Below the pieces are notes generated by a model. It saw only the letters and a program-made list of their open reading frames with translations. It was not told where the DNA came from and did not search any database. From Hemileia vastatrix (Eukaryota > Basidiomycota > Pucciniomycetes > Pucciniales > Zaghouaniaceae): a stretch of 64,000 bases of DNA. This document shows, piece after piece, positions 49,570 through 61,029 of the stretch. The DNA lies in assembly GCA_030280995.1 (NCBI GenBank), contig JASXTE010000002.1, positions 7,237,183 through 7,301,182 of the forward strand. Reading direction: 5' to 3'. A program made the translations under genes and the position numbers. Within the stretch, counting starts at the first letter, position 1, and every line of letters begins with the position of its first letter.

Positions 49570-50345
49570 TGTCATCAGTGTTGGGAACTATTTTAGATCC
49601 TGCCACCAATAAAATTCTGATGACCACCATGGTCTTGAGCTTAAGCTTCAAGGGACTTCTTCCTGGTAAATTTTTGCAACTCCCCTTCAGTTTTACATGC
49701 TAGAATTAGCTTGCTATTTCTTTTCTTTAAAATAAACTATATTGGCTCAAAACTTGTATGTTTATCATTTTACATGTTTTCCAGTACCACTGGGAATCAT
49801 TATTATAGGTCGTGACTTGCTTCTTTCATTATCTTCTCTTTATTTTTGGTATATGTCTCTTCTGAAACCTGTGAGCCTTGGTCTTTGTTTGCCCAGATTT
49901 TGTAGATTGTTGGCTTAACATTTCATGAATCAAATATTTAGAAAACTTTTCAAAGATTTCGGGACATCTCTTTACCTTCAGCAGAGGTCAAACCAATGCA
50001 AATCAGTATATTTTGCTTAACTCATTTTTTTTAGTTCCAATATAACATTCTTTTGAACTAACCAAATCGTAATGTACAATACATTTCTTCAACTAGTCCT
50101 CGTTGGAATCACAACAGTTTTGCCCCTAGTGCCATATGATATTGGTATCCCCCTGATTTTCTTCCAGTAAATTTATTTATCCTCCTAAATTGATTGCCAT
50201 CACACCTTTGTACTAATTTTTGTATCTTATTCACTTTTACAATACTTTTTCTTAATATTCATCAGATTCACAGTTGGTGCAACAACTATTGGTTCTGGTT
50301 TAAGTTATGTGTTTAGCAAGAACTCAATAAAATACTTGAATTAAT
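49570..50345 (+). pseudogene. CRD1: Cardiolipin synthase (CDP-alcohol phosphatidyltransferase) relic
   Basis: Exon-like pieces encode GTILDPATNKILMTTMV, then after an intron VPLGIIIIGRDLLLSLSSLY, then PSAEVKPMQIS, YNTFLQLVLVGITTVLPLVP and FTVGATTIGSGLSYVF. These are the family's D-P-A motif and C-terminal half in order. The enzyme makes cardiolipin in the mitochondrial inner membrane. The N-terminal half is absent and stops or frameshifts lie between the pieces. Introns are still present, so it was copied as DNA, not from mRNA. It lies inside element A between HARBI1 and the dioxygenase gene. Confidence 0.82.
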
Positions 50346-50960
50346 CAGTTTGGTCCCAAGCACAGTCTCCTCAGTCTCCCCCCTCTGATCGGTGGGATAC
50401 CCACCAATCATTCTCTCAAGGCAGCTCTCTTCCTTAGTTCACTCCTGACTAACCCTATTGCCTGCAGTTTTGAATTTGCTAAAATCCATCCCAAACATAT
50501 TGCAAAGGACAATTCTCTCAATTTCTTAGTTGATGACATGAGCCAAGGGTTGGAGGCCTAATATAATCTTTGTCATTTTTTGTCAAATGTGAGGATATTT
50601 CCAAGCTCTTTAACTTATCTTATCTTATCTTATCTTCTTTTATTTTTATTTTTAATTTTGGGGGTTTCAGGGGGATTTTGAGGCAGGCAAGGAAGGGATT
50701 TGAGGGGGGTTTTGAGGCAAGGAGGGAGGGATTTTATAGAGGATTTCAGAGAAATAAAGGGGGGGGGGAAAGGGGACTTTTATGGGAGTTAAAGAGAGGT
50801 TACCTTATTTCTAAAAAACATACTAAGAATTTGTTTTTTGTAATTTTTTTTTTTTTTGGCAGAATTTTAGAAAAAAAAAATCTTTTACATTCTGTTAAGG
50901 ACTTTACCTGTTAATTACAAAACAAAAAAGGTTTAGATTTTAATTTTTAATTTTTCTTCC
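50346..50960 (+). other. Possible second captured fragment and G-rich DNA
   Basis: A short open stretch (SLLTNPIACSFEFAK...LVDDMSQGLEA, ending about 50562) looks protein-like but I cannot name it. It is followed by a TTATC microsatellite (about 50615-50640) and G-rich low-complexity DNA to 50780. Confidence 0.35.
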
Positions 50961-51306
50961 AAATAATTTTACTGAATTTAATTTTTTTTTTAAATTTTTT
51001 TGTTTTGATTTTTCTTTTACTGAATTTTTTATTTATTTATTTATTTTATTTTTAAATTTTTTTGTCAGGATTTTCTGTGAAGGTTTTTTATAACAAAACT
51101 TCAGGTTTTCATTTGAATTTTTTTTTTGAAATAATTTTTAGTGAAAATTTTTATTTTTATTTTTTGTTTTAAAAAATTTTTTTAAAATTTTTTTAAAAAG
51201 GATTTTGCTTTAAATTTTATTTTAAAAGATATTATTAGGTGAGTTTTTTTTAAAAAAAATGTGTTGAATTTTTTTTTGACATTTAAATTTTTTTCAGATC
51301 AAAAAA

Positions 51307-52658
51307 ATGTCTTCTTCGTCAGACTCTCCCCTTACTTATATATCATCTTCATCTTTATCCTCTTTATCATCTCTATCATCTTCTTCAAAATCAACTTCAA
51401 TACAATCATCTTCTAAATCGTCAAAAAAATTTAATGATAATCAGTCTCATCAGAATAAAAGATATATGAAAAAAAAATTCATCTTCTAAATCATCAAAAA
51501 AAATTAAAGATAATCAGTCTCATTAGAAGAAAAGATATCTGAAAAAAAATCATCTTCTAAATCATCAAAAAAATTAAAGATAATCAGTCTCATCAGAAGA
51601 AAAAGATATCTGAAAAAAAATTCTCTGCAAAAGTTTTTTTTCGTCATATCCCAAACATTTTTATTTATAAAACTAAAGTAGATAAAAAAATAAATATCCA
51701 AAAAAATTACCTGAAGATATCAAATATCTAACCAAATTTGGAGATGATCGAGTTGTTGCAGTTATCAGTAATACTTATAAGGCTCAATTCATTTTGGAGG
51801 TTCATTCATTCAATGGTGTGAAAGATGAATCTTTTAATCAACTATCCGATCTTATCATAACTCTTTATCAAATGGCTTTGGTTTGGTTACCTATAAGGAA
51901 TACAATTTTTTTGGGTGGTATCATGATTGGATTTGGTTGGAGACCTGGTTTTGTTAAAGGATATTCTCTTGGTATGTCTAATAATTTTTGTTTCATTCTT
52001 AATATCATTTCACTTATTTCAATTATATAGGCATATATTCATTTCTCAAGAATATCACTAAAGCTCAAAAAGATGAAGATTTTCGCTTATGGGACACTCT
52101 ACTTTCCTTTAACTCTTTTCTTGCTCTTCGACTCAAAAATCTCTGTAATAAAGCATTTGAAAAAAATCATGAGCTTGCAACCAAAGTTGGAATACCAAAT
52201 TGGTGTGACTCTGAATGGGAAGATATAACCCACAAATATCTTTTATTTTCCAATTTTATTATCACTCATTCTGGATTCCACAATAGGATTCATATTGATA
52301 GGAATGATGCCGATTTTCTTACTTTTGGTATATTCTCATATATCAATCCGATAACTGGCCAACCAATAAAATCTCCAGCTAAAACGAAGGACATGGTTTA
52401 TATTTTCTAGACCACTGGTGCATCATTGATTTTGGTTTGGGAAATGGTATCATCAAAACTATTTGGAATTCTTCTCAGGATAATCATCAAACGACCAAAG
52501 CTCCTCCTGGTTTGGAATCCTGTCAAGATTTCACACATTTTGGTTGCTCATTTCAAATTGGTCATAAGTTGATTCAAAGAATCAACAAGGTAAAGAAAGA
52601 AGGTAAAGTTAATCGATTTAAAAAAAATTTATCTAGATCCAAAAAGTATGGGAATTAG
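51307..52658 (+). pseudogene. TET/JBP-like dioxygenase (in element A)
   Basis: The N-terminus is Ser-rich (MSSSSDSPLTYISSSS). It is followed by about three tandem copies of a 65-75-bp unit (51411-51625) that put the frame out. The conserved part has FGDDRVVAVISNTYKAQF, IMIGFGWRPGFVKGYSLG, a GT-AG intron (about 51975-52030), IPNWCDSEWEDI, SGFHNRIHIDRNDADFLTFG (H-x-D) and IFSYINP. After a frameshift near 52420 it has LGNGIIKTIWNSSQDNHQTT (distal His) and a basic tail. Predicted role is oxidation of methylated pyrimidines in DNA. The catalytic residues survive although the frame does not. Confidence 0.8.
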
Positions 52659-52956
52659 AGTTGTCATCAAAAAGTTTATATTTTTTCATAAATTTTTAAT
52701 AAATATTTTTTATATATCAATTTCCTCAACTAAAGTAATGGGCCAACAACCTTTGATTGTATAACAGGTAATCATGATAACATTTATTTGTTTCATGGGG
52801 TTCCTCTAGCCTATACCTGTGGAAAGTCCCAAACTTTTGTTTCTAGATTTGATCTGCATTGTGGCTTGAGGAATTGTCATTACTTTAAACTAGGGAAATT
52901 GATATATATTAGATATTTATTCAATAATTTATGTAATTATATTAAATTTAGATGAC

Positions 52957-53390
52957 TTCCACCCCTTACTTCAATAAAATGCAGGGGGGGGGTATTGCCA
53001 AATTTTCAAATCTGATATTCAAAATTGAAGACTTGTAAAAATTTTGGTGATACCTACCCCTTGCTTCAATGAAATGTAGCGGGAGGGGGGGTTTTGCTAA
53101 ATTTTCAAATGTAACATGTAAAATTTTGGACTTGTAAATATTTTGGTGAATAATTTTTGGTGATACCCGTCCCTTACTTCAATAAAATCAAGGGGGGGTA
53201 TTTCCAAAATTTCTTATAAGACTTGTGAAATTCTTGACTTGTAATAATTTTGGTGATAATGGTAAAATGCAGGGGATATTAAAGCTAAAGTTTCATATAA
53301 GACTTTCAAGATTCATGAAATGAAAGAATTTTGGTGATACCCACCCCTTACTTCAAAAAAATCCAGGGGTGAGGGACCTTCAAATTTTCA
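52957..53390. repeat. Imperfect minisatellite with GGGGG blocks
   Basis: About five units of 80-115 bp, each with ACCCCTTACTTCAATAAAAT followed by a GCAGGGGGGG-like run. Element B has a shorter counterpart at about 58195-58340, so it is an inherited part of the Harbinger family. Confidence 0.75.
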
Positions 53391-53572
53391 AAAGAGACAT
53401 GAAAATTTCATTTAAAAAAAGAATATTTAACATTAAAATACAAAAATTCAAGTAATGATTGATAGAGTATTGAAATACAGGAAATAATTGTAAATTTTAT
53501 GTAAAAATAAATATGAACTGTTGAAGTGTGAGAGAAATATAACAAACTAGTCATCAAACAATTTCTTTAAAG

Positions 53573-54945
53573 TTAAATTTCCTCAACATATTTATTAGCT
53601 TTAACACATTCTATCAAGAAATCTTTCTTTTTGAAATTTTCTTCATGATAAAACTTATATTTCATCTGCTCTAATAGGTTTTGATGTTTGAGTGTTTTCT
53701 CCTCTTTTTTTGATTTTTCAATACTTAGAGTTAACTCAAACTTCTTCTCCAAATCTTGGGCCCAATCATCATTCTGCTAAGAGAGCTAATACTTCCTCTC
53801 CTAAGAATCTTGGGCATGATCATCCGTCCGTAAAGAGAGCTTGTACTTCCTCTCCTCCAAAGCTTGTAGCCTATCATCCCTCTTTAAAGAGAGCCCATAT
53901 TTCTTCTTTTCAAAGCTTAGAGTCTCTTTAGCTATTTCCACTTGTTCTAGAGTGATAATAAAAATTTACATAAAGTAGAAGAAAAGAATAGTAAAAAAAT
54001 AAGAGGTATGGTATCACTTACCAGCATCAAGTTTCTCTAAAAATTGTTCCATAGACAAAAAAGGGGTTTGTGATGAAGTATAACTTTTATGTCTTCTTTG
54101 GGAGTAGAAATTTAGACTACTTGAAGCCCTACTCTTCTTGTTCAAGGTCATATTTTCCTCCTCCTCATTGTTGCTACCTTCAAACTCAGTTGATTGAGGA
54201 TCCTGGGTTTGTTTGTAAGCCTTTTAATAAATAAGAAAAAGATAAGTAAATAAAAAAATAGAATTGATAAGATAAAAGAAAAAAAACAGACCTGAGTTAG
54301 ATTTGGTTGAGTTAAATCACCAATAGGATCTGCAGAAAAGCTATCTAGATCGGTCTCATTCAAATGAGGGGAGGCTTGAGTGGAGGAAGAGGATGAGAAA
54401 AGATTTGCTTCAACATCATGTTTGGAGATAGGATCTTCTCCATAAAACATGTTTACAGGATTAAAATTGGCTTGCTCTCCAAAATTTTCATCCATCTCTT
54501 TAAAGTAAGGACATAAAGATTCAAGTTTATTGTCTATGGATTTGATGCCCTTAGTTATATCAATGTCAGTAACCCCAAAACCAGTTGAAGATGAAAGAGA
54601 CTTTTCCTTCTTGTATTTGGCTCAGTAATTCTTGAAGCCTTCAGACAACTGTTTAGGCAAAAGATCAATCCTTCCCTTGGTCTTATTCTGTAATTCATTT
54701 TCCATTAGAAGATAGCCATAAACTTTTGATGCTGGGGGCCGTCCTACTTTAGTCACATACTCAGTACCAAAACAAGAATCATAGTTAGATTTTGTTTTTA
54801 GCCAGCTGATAAGAATAAGATGATCATCTTTTTTTAATTGAACGGTCTTATATTTCTCGGCTGAGTGGGGGAAAGAGGGAGTAGTGGGATTTGAAGAGCA
54901 ACGGGGTAATGGCTGCCTTTGAGAAGATCTAGGACGAGGAGGCAT
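53573..54945 (-). pseudogene. Myb/SANT-like coiled-coil protein (in element A)
   Basis: Three exons are inferred. The first starts MPPRPRSSQRQPLPRC and carries a Myb/trihelix-like region: KDDHLILISWLKTKSNYDSC, GRPPASKVYGYLLMENEL. One TGA after KNY interrupts it, then acidic-Ser sequence follows. After an intron with a donor at about 54293 comes TLNKKSRASSSLNFYSQRR. After another intron a charged coiled coil has repeats of the LSLKRDDRLQALEERKYK type, with stops (near 53808). In Harbingers a Myb-like partner brings the transposase to the ends in the nucleus; that role is inferred. It lies next to the right terminus of element A. Confidence 0.78.
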
Positions 54946-55203
54946 GTTAAAATATAAATGAAGATGAAAAGGAGCAGAAATAAGCAGAGGAGATGGTGAG
55001 GGGTTCTGAGCGGATAGAATAGACAGGATGGGATGAGAATGTGAGTGTGCAGAAAGGTAGAAGGCATAACCAGAGAGTAGTCAAAGATGTGGTTATGGAA
55101 GAAAGTAGGTCAAGATGTGGTTATGACAGAAAGTTGTTCAAGATTTGGTTATGTAAAATTGAGTAAAAAAATGTCAGATAAGAGGTGAACATTGACACAT
55201 AAA

Positions 55204-55260
55204 GTGTCTAATAACCCAATTATTAGCAAAAATAATTGCGGAAGATAATTGGGTTATGCA
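55204..55260. repeat. Subterminal hairpin of element A
   Basis: AATAACCCAATTAT and its inverse ATAATTGGGTTAT flank a short spacer; element B has the first arm at about 56200-56214. Confidence 0.7.
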
Positions 55261-55281
55261 GATTATTTTCCCCAATTAATT

Positions 55282-55313
55282 TAATTGTGGATCCCTGAAC
55301 ATTGTTACCCCCT
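55282..55313 (-). repeat. Right terminal inverted repeat of element A
   Basis: Reads on the minus strand AGGGGGTAACAATGTTCAGG with further similarity to the left end. Confidence 0.85.
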
Positions 55314-56111
55314 ATTATCTTTTAATTACCTATTATTATCCTTTTATTTTTTTCATTATCTTTTTATTATCTTTTTATTATTTTTTCATTATCTTTTCAT
55401 TCTTATTTTAATTTTTTTCATTATTTTTTATTACATTTTCTTTTAATTTTCTTTTAATTTTCTTTTTATTATTTTATTATTATTTTTTCATTATCTTTTC
55501 ATTCTTATTTTATTATTTTTTCATTAAATTTTCTTTTAATTATCTTTTAATTATCTTTTTATTAAATTTCCATTATCATTTCATTATATTTTCATTATTT
55601 TCTCAATATTTTATCATTATCTTTTTATTATCTTTTCTTTATCTTTTTATTTTTTTTCTTTATCTTTTCATTATTTTCTCAATATTTTTTCATACTCTTT
55701 TTATTATTTTTTCATTATCTTTTAATTAACTTTTTATTATCTTTTCATTATCTTTTTATTATCTTTCCATTATCCTTTCATTATATTTTCATTATTTTCT
55801 CAATTTTTTTTCATTATCATTTAATTTTTTTTTCATTATCTTTTCATTATCTTTTTATTATATTTTTATTATCTTTTCATTATCTTTTCAATATCATTTT
55901 ATTATCTTTAAATTATCTTTTCATTATCATTTAATTTTTTTTCATTATCTCTTCATTATCTTTTTATTATCTTTTCATTATCATTTCATTTTCTTTTTAT
56001 TATCTTTCCATTATCCTTTCACTATCCTTTTATCATCTTTTCAATATCTTTTTATTATGTTTTCATTGTCTTTCAATTATCTTTTTATTGACTTTTTATT
56101 ATCCTTTTCTT
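55314..56111. repeat. Polypyrimidine microsatellite array (right part)
   Basis: Same ATTATCTTTT-like units as 44865-47240. It is best explained as the other half of one array interrupted by element A. Confidence 0.92.
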
Positions 56112-56420
56112 AGGGGGTATTAATATTGACCAAACTGCAATTCAATTAATTGGGGATTAAAATCATTATACCCCCATTGTTTTCCACAATTATCTTTGCT
56201 AATAATTGGGTTATTATATTTTTTACATGTCAATGTTCACCTCTATCCAACATTTTTATCCTCACTTTTTCATAACCACAACTTGGACAACTTTCTGGAT
56301 GTGCCAGCCTACCTACCTTTCTGCGCACTCCCATCCTGTCTATTCATTTCCATTCAAAACCACTCCCCATCTCATCTCATCTGTTTTTTTCCTCTACTTT
56401 TCATCTTCAAATATCTCTAC

Positions 56421-57975
56421 ATGCCTTTTCATCATAGATCTTCTCAAAGGCAGGCTTACCCCAGTTTTTTATCAAATCCCATTCACTACAAAATATAGGG
56501 GGTGGACTTGCTAGCAAGTCCTCAACCTGAACTCAGATGAAACTCATACTGAACTCATACTGAACCCATACAGAACTCTACTTGAACACACACCTAAAAC
56601 TGTTCTGCTGAGTGGTTTTCATCCCTGATTGTATGGTTCCTTTATCAATAGCTCAATGTGTGTTCAATCTGTGGTGAGTTTGGGTCCAAGGTTGCAGACT
56701 TGCTAGCAAGTCTGCCCCTCATATTGTGTGGTGATTACTCCCTCTTTCCCCTGCTCAGCTGAGAAATAAAAGACTGTTCAACTAAAAAATGATGATCATC
56801 TCATACTTATCAACTGGCTGAAAATTAAAACTAATTATGATTCTTGTTTTGGTACAAAGAATGCAACTAAATTAGGATGGCCCCCTGCATCAAAATTCAA
56901 TGGATATCTTTTAATGGAAAAGGAATTAAGAAACAAGACAAAGAATAGGAAGGATTGATCTTTTGCCTAAACAGATGCCTGAACATCTCAAGCATTAACA
57001 AGCCAAATACAAGAGGGCAAAGACTCTTTCATTTTCTACTGGTTTTGGTATTACTGACATCAGTATCAGTAAGGGCTTAAAATCCATAGATGATAAACTT
57101 GAATCACTATTTCCATACTTTAAAGAGATGGATTCTATTTTTGGAGAGAATGCTGATGTTACTCCTGCCAACATGTTGGATGGTGAAGATGCCATCTCCA
57201 AACATGATGTTGAAAGAAATCTTTTCCCATCCTCTTCCTCCGCTCAAGCCTCACCTGTTCTAAATTCAACAAATCTAAATAGCTTTCAAATGGATCCTTA
57301 AGGTGATATAAACCAATTTGATCCAGCTCCAGTAAGTTTTTATTTCTTGTCTAGTTGTTTTATTTTTTTATTTTTAAAAAGGCTAATGAACCAACCCTGG
57401 AACCTCAAGCAAGTGAGTCTGAAGCTAGCATCAATGATGAAGAGGAAAATGTTACCTCCAAAAAAAAGCAAAGCCCATAAACTATTTTGAATTTAAACAG
57501 TCATAGAAAGCAAAACAGCAATAGTTTTTCCCAAACCACTTTTTCTTCCATTGATGATTTTCTGGAGAAACATGAATCTGGTAAGGGATAGCATATCTCT
57601 TAATACTTAAGTGAGCTTTTCTTTTCTTTTGTTAATATTACTTTTCACTCTAGGTAAAGTTTAAGTTGCAAAAAATACTCTCAACTTTCAAAAGAAACAA
57701 TACAAGCTCTCTTTACAAAGGGATGATAGGGCACAAGACTTTGAGGAGAAGAAATTCAAACTTTCTTTACAGAGGGATGAAAGGGTACAAGACTTGGAGG
57801 AGAAGAAATTTGAGCTTTCTTTAAAGAAGGATGAGAGGGCACATGAATTGGAGGAGAAAAAATTTGAGATAAAGAAAAAGGAGAAGGCTCTTGAGTATCA
57901 TTTCCTATTGGATCAAATAAAACCCAAGTATCAACTTAAAGATGGTTTAAAAAAGAAAATTTTTTTGAGATAATG
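56421..57975 (+). pseudogene. Myb/SANT-like coiled-coil protein (in element B)
   Basis: The first exon starts MPFHHRSSQRQAYPSF. It is cut by the MITE at 56484-56733, then continues with TPSFP, DDHLILINWLKIKTNYDSC and GYLLMEKELRNKTKN. Later exons have NEPTLEPQASESEASIND and a coiled coil of four near-copies of a 19-residue unit (LSLQRDERVQDLEEKKFE). Stops after SAEK, NRKD and other sites show decay. The paralogue at 53573-54945 shows the uninterrupted arrangement. Confidence 0.78.
56484..56733. mobile_element. 250-bp CACTA-type MITE
   Basis: The left end is CACTACAAAATATAGGGGG, the right end read inversely CACCACACAATATGAGGGG. Each is followed by a palindrome with core ACTTGCTAGCAAGT. The duplication ATT lies at 56481-56483 and 56734-56736. 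The intact paralogous gene in element A lacks this sequence at the same place. End layout matches the 26.9-kb element (CAC-start, G run, TTGCTAGCAA palindrome), so a related transposase could have moved it. No coding capacity. Confidence 0.92.
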
Positions 57976-58194
57976 TGTTAAAGGTAATAAATCTATTGAG
58001 GAAATTGAACACTTAATGAAAATGTTTGATAACCAGTTTTTTTTATTTTGTTTACAAAGTTTTCTTGATAGAATGCATTAAAGCTAATAATCAATCCTTT
58101 ACACACACTCCTCACTGAGATTTGAAATATTCACCACAGGAAATCTTTGGGTGAACTGCTAGAAATCCCCTCTCCTGAACTTGAGAGTGTCCCT

Positions 58195-58340
58195 AATTTT
58201 TTTTTGAAAATACCCTCCCCTGCTATTTACCATAACAGGGGGTGGGGATCACCATTTTTTTCCAATTCAGAAAAAAGTTAATGACAAAAAAAAATGGCAA
58301 TACCCTCCCCTGTGTTTTATTGAATTAGGGGCATAGATTG
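58195..58340. repeat. Short G/C-run minisatellite in element B
   Basis: Two to three degenerate units with ATACCCTCCCCTG and GGGGGTGGGG, corresponding to 52957-53390 in element A. Confidence 0.55.
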
Positions 58341-58664
58341 CCAAAATTTATGTTCATTGCATAAATTAACATGAAAACAAGTCTTATAAGATAATTAAAA
58401 AACCTAAATTAGTGAAAATTCAAGTAAAAATGTGAGTGGAAATTTTCTGTTACTAAAGTCAATGAAATCAAAAACAAATGTATACATGAACCCCATAAGA
58501 AAAAAATATTTCCTCATGATTACCACTATACAACACACGGCCAATGGCTCATTAATTCAGGTAAGTAGATTATCATATATGACTTGTAAAATGTTAATTT
58601 ATGAAATAAAAATAAAAGTTGACAAGCAATATTACACCCCATACTTTTTCTTTCTACCTAATTA

Positions 58665-59546
58665 TTTCTGTTTTACCTTACCTTTTCCCTTTACCTTATC
58701 AATCCTATTGACCAGCTCCCTATTGATTTGAAATGAACATCTGAAATGTGTGAATTATTCACAGGATCCAAAGCCAGGTGCTGCTTTAGTTGTCTGCTGA
58801 TTGTGAAGATTCAAATACCAAATTGCCGAAATTATTCCATTTCCTGTTCCTAAGTCAATAATGCATCAATGTTCTGGAAAGTATAGACCATGGCCTTTTG
58901 TAGATGAGGAGGGTGGGGGATAGGAAGACCAGTTTTTGGATTAATGTATGAGAATATTCCAAATGTGATTGAGTTGAGATCGTTTTTCTCCATGTGAATT
59001 TTGTTATAAAAACCACTAAAGGTTACCATGGCATTAGAAGCAAAAATATCATCATAAACAAGTTTTAGCCATTCTGCATCTGTCCAATTAGGGATTATAA
59101 ACTGTTTTTCCAATTCATGATTAGATTCAAAAGTATATTAACATAGATAATTTAATTGATGAGCTAAAAATTATTTAAATGTTGACAAGGAGTCCCATTT
59201 TTTTTAATCTTCTTTGGGCAGTAAGATTTCAGAGTGAAGAATAAATACCTGTAGAAAGAATAATAAATTTTTTCATATTCATTCATCTATAAATAAACTT
59301 ACCAAGTGAAAAACCTTTGTCATATCCTGGTGTCCAACCAATTCCATACATGAAACCTCCAGGAATATTTTTTTTTGAGAAAGGTTGACCAGATGAGGCC
59401 ATTTGATATAAATTCAATATAAGATCTGAAATTTTTTGCTTCACTTTTGTATTTTCTTCAAATGAGTGAATCTCAAAAAAAAAATGAGGTTTGAAAGAAT
59501 TAGAAACAACAGCAATTTTTTTTATTTCCAGTCTTATCTTCTTCAT
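58665..59546 (-). pseudogene. TET/JBP-like dioxygenase (in element B)
   Basis: Exon one has SDLILNLYQMASSGQPF and MYGIGWTPGYDKGFSLG up to a donor at about 59302. Exon two (59113 downward) has IPNWTDAEWLKLVYDDI, SGFYNKIHMEKNDLNSITFG and IFSYINPKTGLPIPHPP. After a stop it has GNGIISAIWYLN, HNQQTTKAAPG and SFQINRELVNRID. The iron-binding H-x-D reads H-M-E here, so this copy probably lost activity before or while it decayed. Confidence 0.78.
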
Positions 59547-59734
59547 TGTTACTTGACTTTAATTTTTTATCAGTTATAGGCTCAAGAAAAAATTATATAT
59601 TTTCAGGTAGTTGTTTGGATACATTTTTATTTGTAAGAATCTAGTTTTGAAGTAATTGAAGCCTGTTAAACAGCTAATAAATTTAGAACAAAATTGGTTT
59701 TCTCTTATGTAACTTCTTCTGTTACCAGGGTTTT

Positions 59735-60112
59735 AAAGTGATGATATTGAAGAAAGTGAAGAAAGAGAAGATGAAGATATTGAGGTAAGTGACAAAAGGG
59801 ATGAGTTTGAGGAAGACATTTCTTTATTTTTAGATGAGTCTAGATTATCAGTCTTTTTTTTCTAAAAATACAAATAAAAATATCAATCTAAAAGAGAAAA
59901 ATAAACGAAATTGGATGAAACTTATCTTAAAAGCTCTCCTCAAACTTGTCACCGGACAACCTACACATAAGGTCGAGGATGTTCCTGCAAGTGAGATGAA
60001 AGGTTTAGATACTTCTTTGAAGCACAGAGGGATGGTTCGAGAAAGTGATTCGAATATGACTCAAAGAAAGAACTACTGCGTTGAGTTATGTTCAAGAAGG
60101 ATTCTAATATAA
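59735..60112 (+). CDS. Hypothetical two-exon fragment
   Basis: An acidic exon (EESEEREDEDIE) with a GTAAGT donor at about 59786 and an AG at about 59832 could join MSLDYQSFFSKNTNKN and LILKALLKLVTGQPTHKVED to a stop at 60112. I cannot identify it. It lies on the strand opposite the dioxygenase relic and is absent from element A. Confidence 0.3.
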
Positions 60113-61029
60113 TTGAAAGGTAATATTAAAATTCTTAAGATCTCATGAAGGGTTGGAAACTCAACAATCAAATATTTAGGATTTAGAAATGATTATTGAG
60201 AAAATAAAGAAAGATACAATAATAATGATTTTCACTTTAGAGTTTTACCACTATTAACTATAAATACGTTTTATAATTTAATTCTAAGGAATATTGAACC
60301 AAAAACCCAACCCTTTTTATATCCTTTACTCCTCCTTGCATTGACCTCATACCCATCCACTATTCCGCACACCACAAACCATTTAAAATATATTCATTAC
60401 ACCTGGACCCTCCTCACTAACATCCGTTAACCCCTTAATCCTTCACTAACCATTCCGTCCATGCTCACTACCCCTTAATAGCCCACAGACATTTCATAAA
60501 CCTTTTAATGTACTATTATATTGATTATTGCGCTGTGAGTTGCTTATTGAGAAAAAGACTAAGACACACTATTGAGAAATTGACTAATTTAGATTTAGAT
60601 TTTAGACTAGTGCGGTTGAATAGCGAGTACACAATGGAAAGTTGCAGTTGCTATGGAGAATTACTTTCTGCACTTCGAGTATGGATTTGAGTCCCTTATT
60701 ATTGATTTAATGAGCTGCTTTTGCCTTGAGTGTCACGTGGCGCTTGACAAAACTACCTGAAAGAAATAGTCCCAAAAATTGCCAAAAAAGACTCCCAAAA
60801 GTGCCCAAAATATGTTCCAAAAGTTTTGAAAATTTTTTCCTCAAAGTCCGCTAAAACTCCTCAAAAATTTCCAGAAAAGTGCAAAAAGGTTTCCAAAGAT
60901 CTTGAAAAAATGATAATAAAAAATTATAATCAAAAAATTAAACCAAAAAATTTTTTTTTTGTATTTTTTCTCTGAACAAAAAAAAGTTTGTTTCAAAAAC
61001 CAAAAAAATAAAACTCACAAAATTAAGTT
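60113..61029. other. No recognisable gene
   Basis: Contains only short frames (60508-60690) and a CCCAAAA-rich stretch (60770-60900). Confidence 0.4.

Larger units (their letters stand above)
47241..55313 (+). mobile_element. Harbinger element A with HARBI1, TET/JBP-like and Myb-like genes
   Basis: The left end AGGGGGTATCAATGTTCAGG matches the right end read inversely (AGGGGGTAACAATGTTCAGG), and similarity continues for a further dozen bases (ATCC, CAATTA). It interrupts the ATTATCTTTT array, with ATT on both sides (47238-47240 and 55314-55316). Gene order: HARBI1 (+), cardiolipin synthase relic (+), TET/JBP-like dioxygenase (+), Myb-like coiled-coil protein (-). Element B has the same core genes in mirror order. 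Harbingers normally encode HARBI1 plus a Myb-like protein; the dioxygenase is the addition. Confidence 0.85.

Noticed and set aside
60508..60690. 60-codon frame
   Set aside because: No similarity recognised, no splice context and no counterpart in element A.
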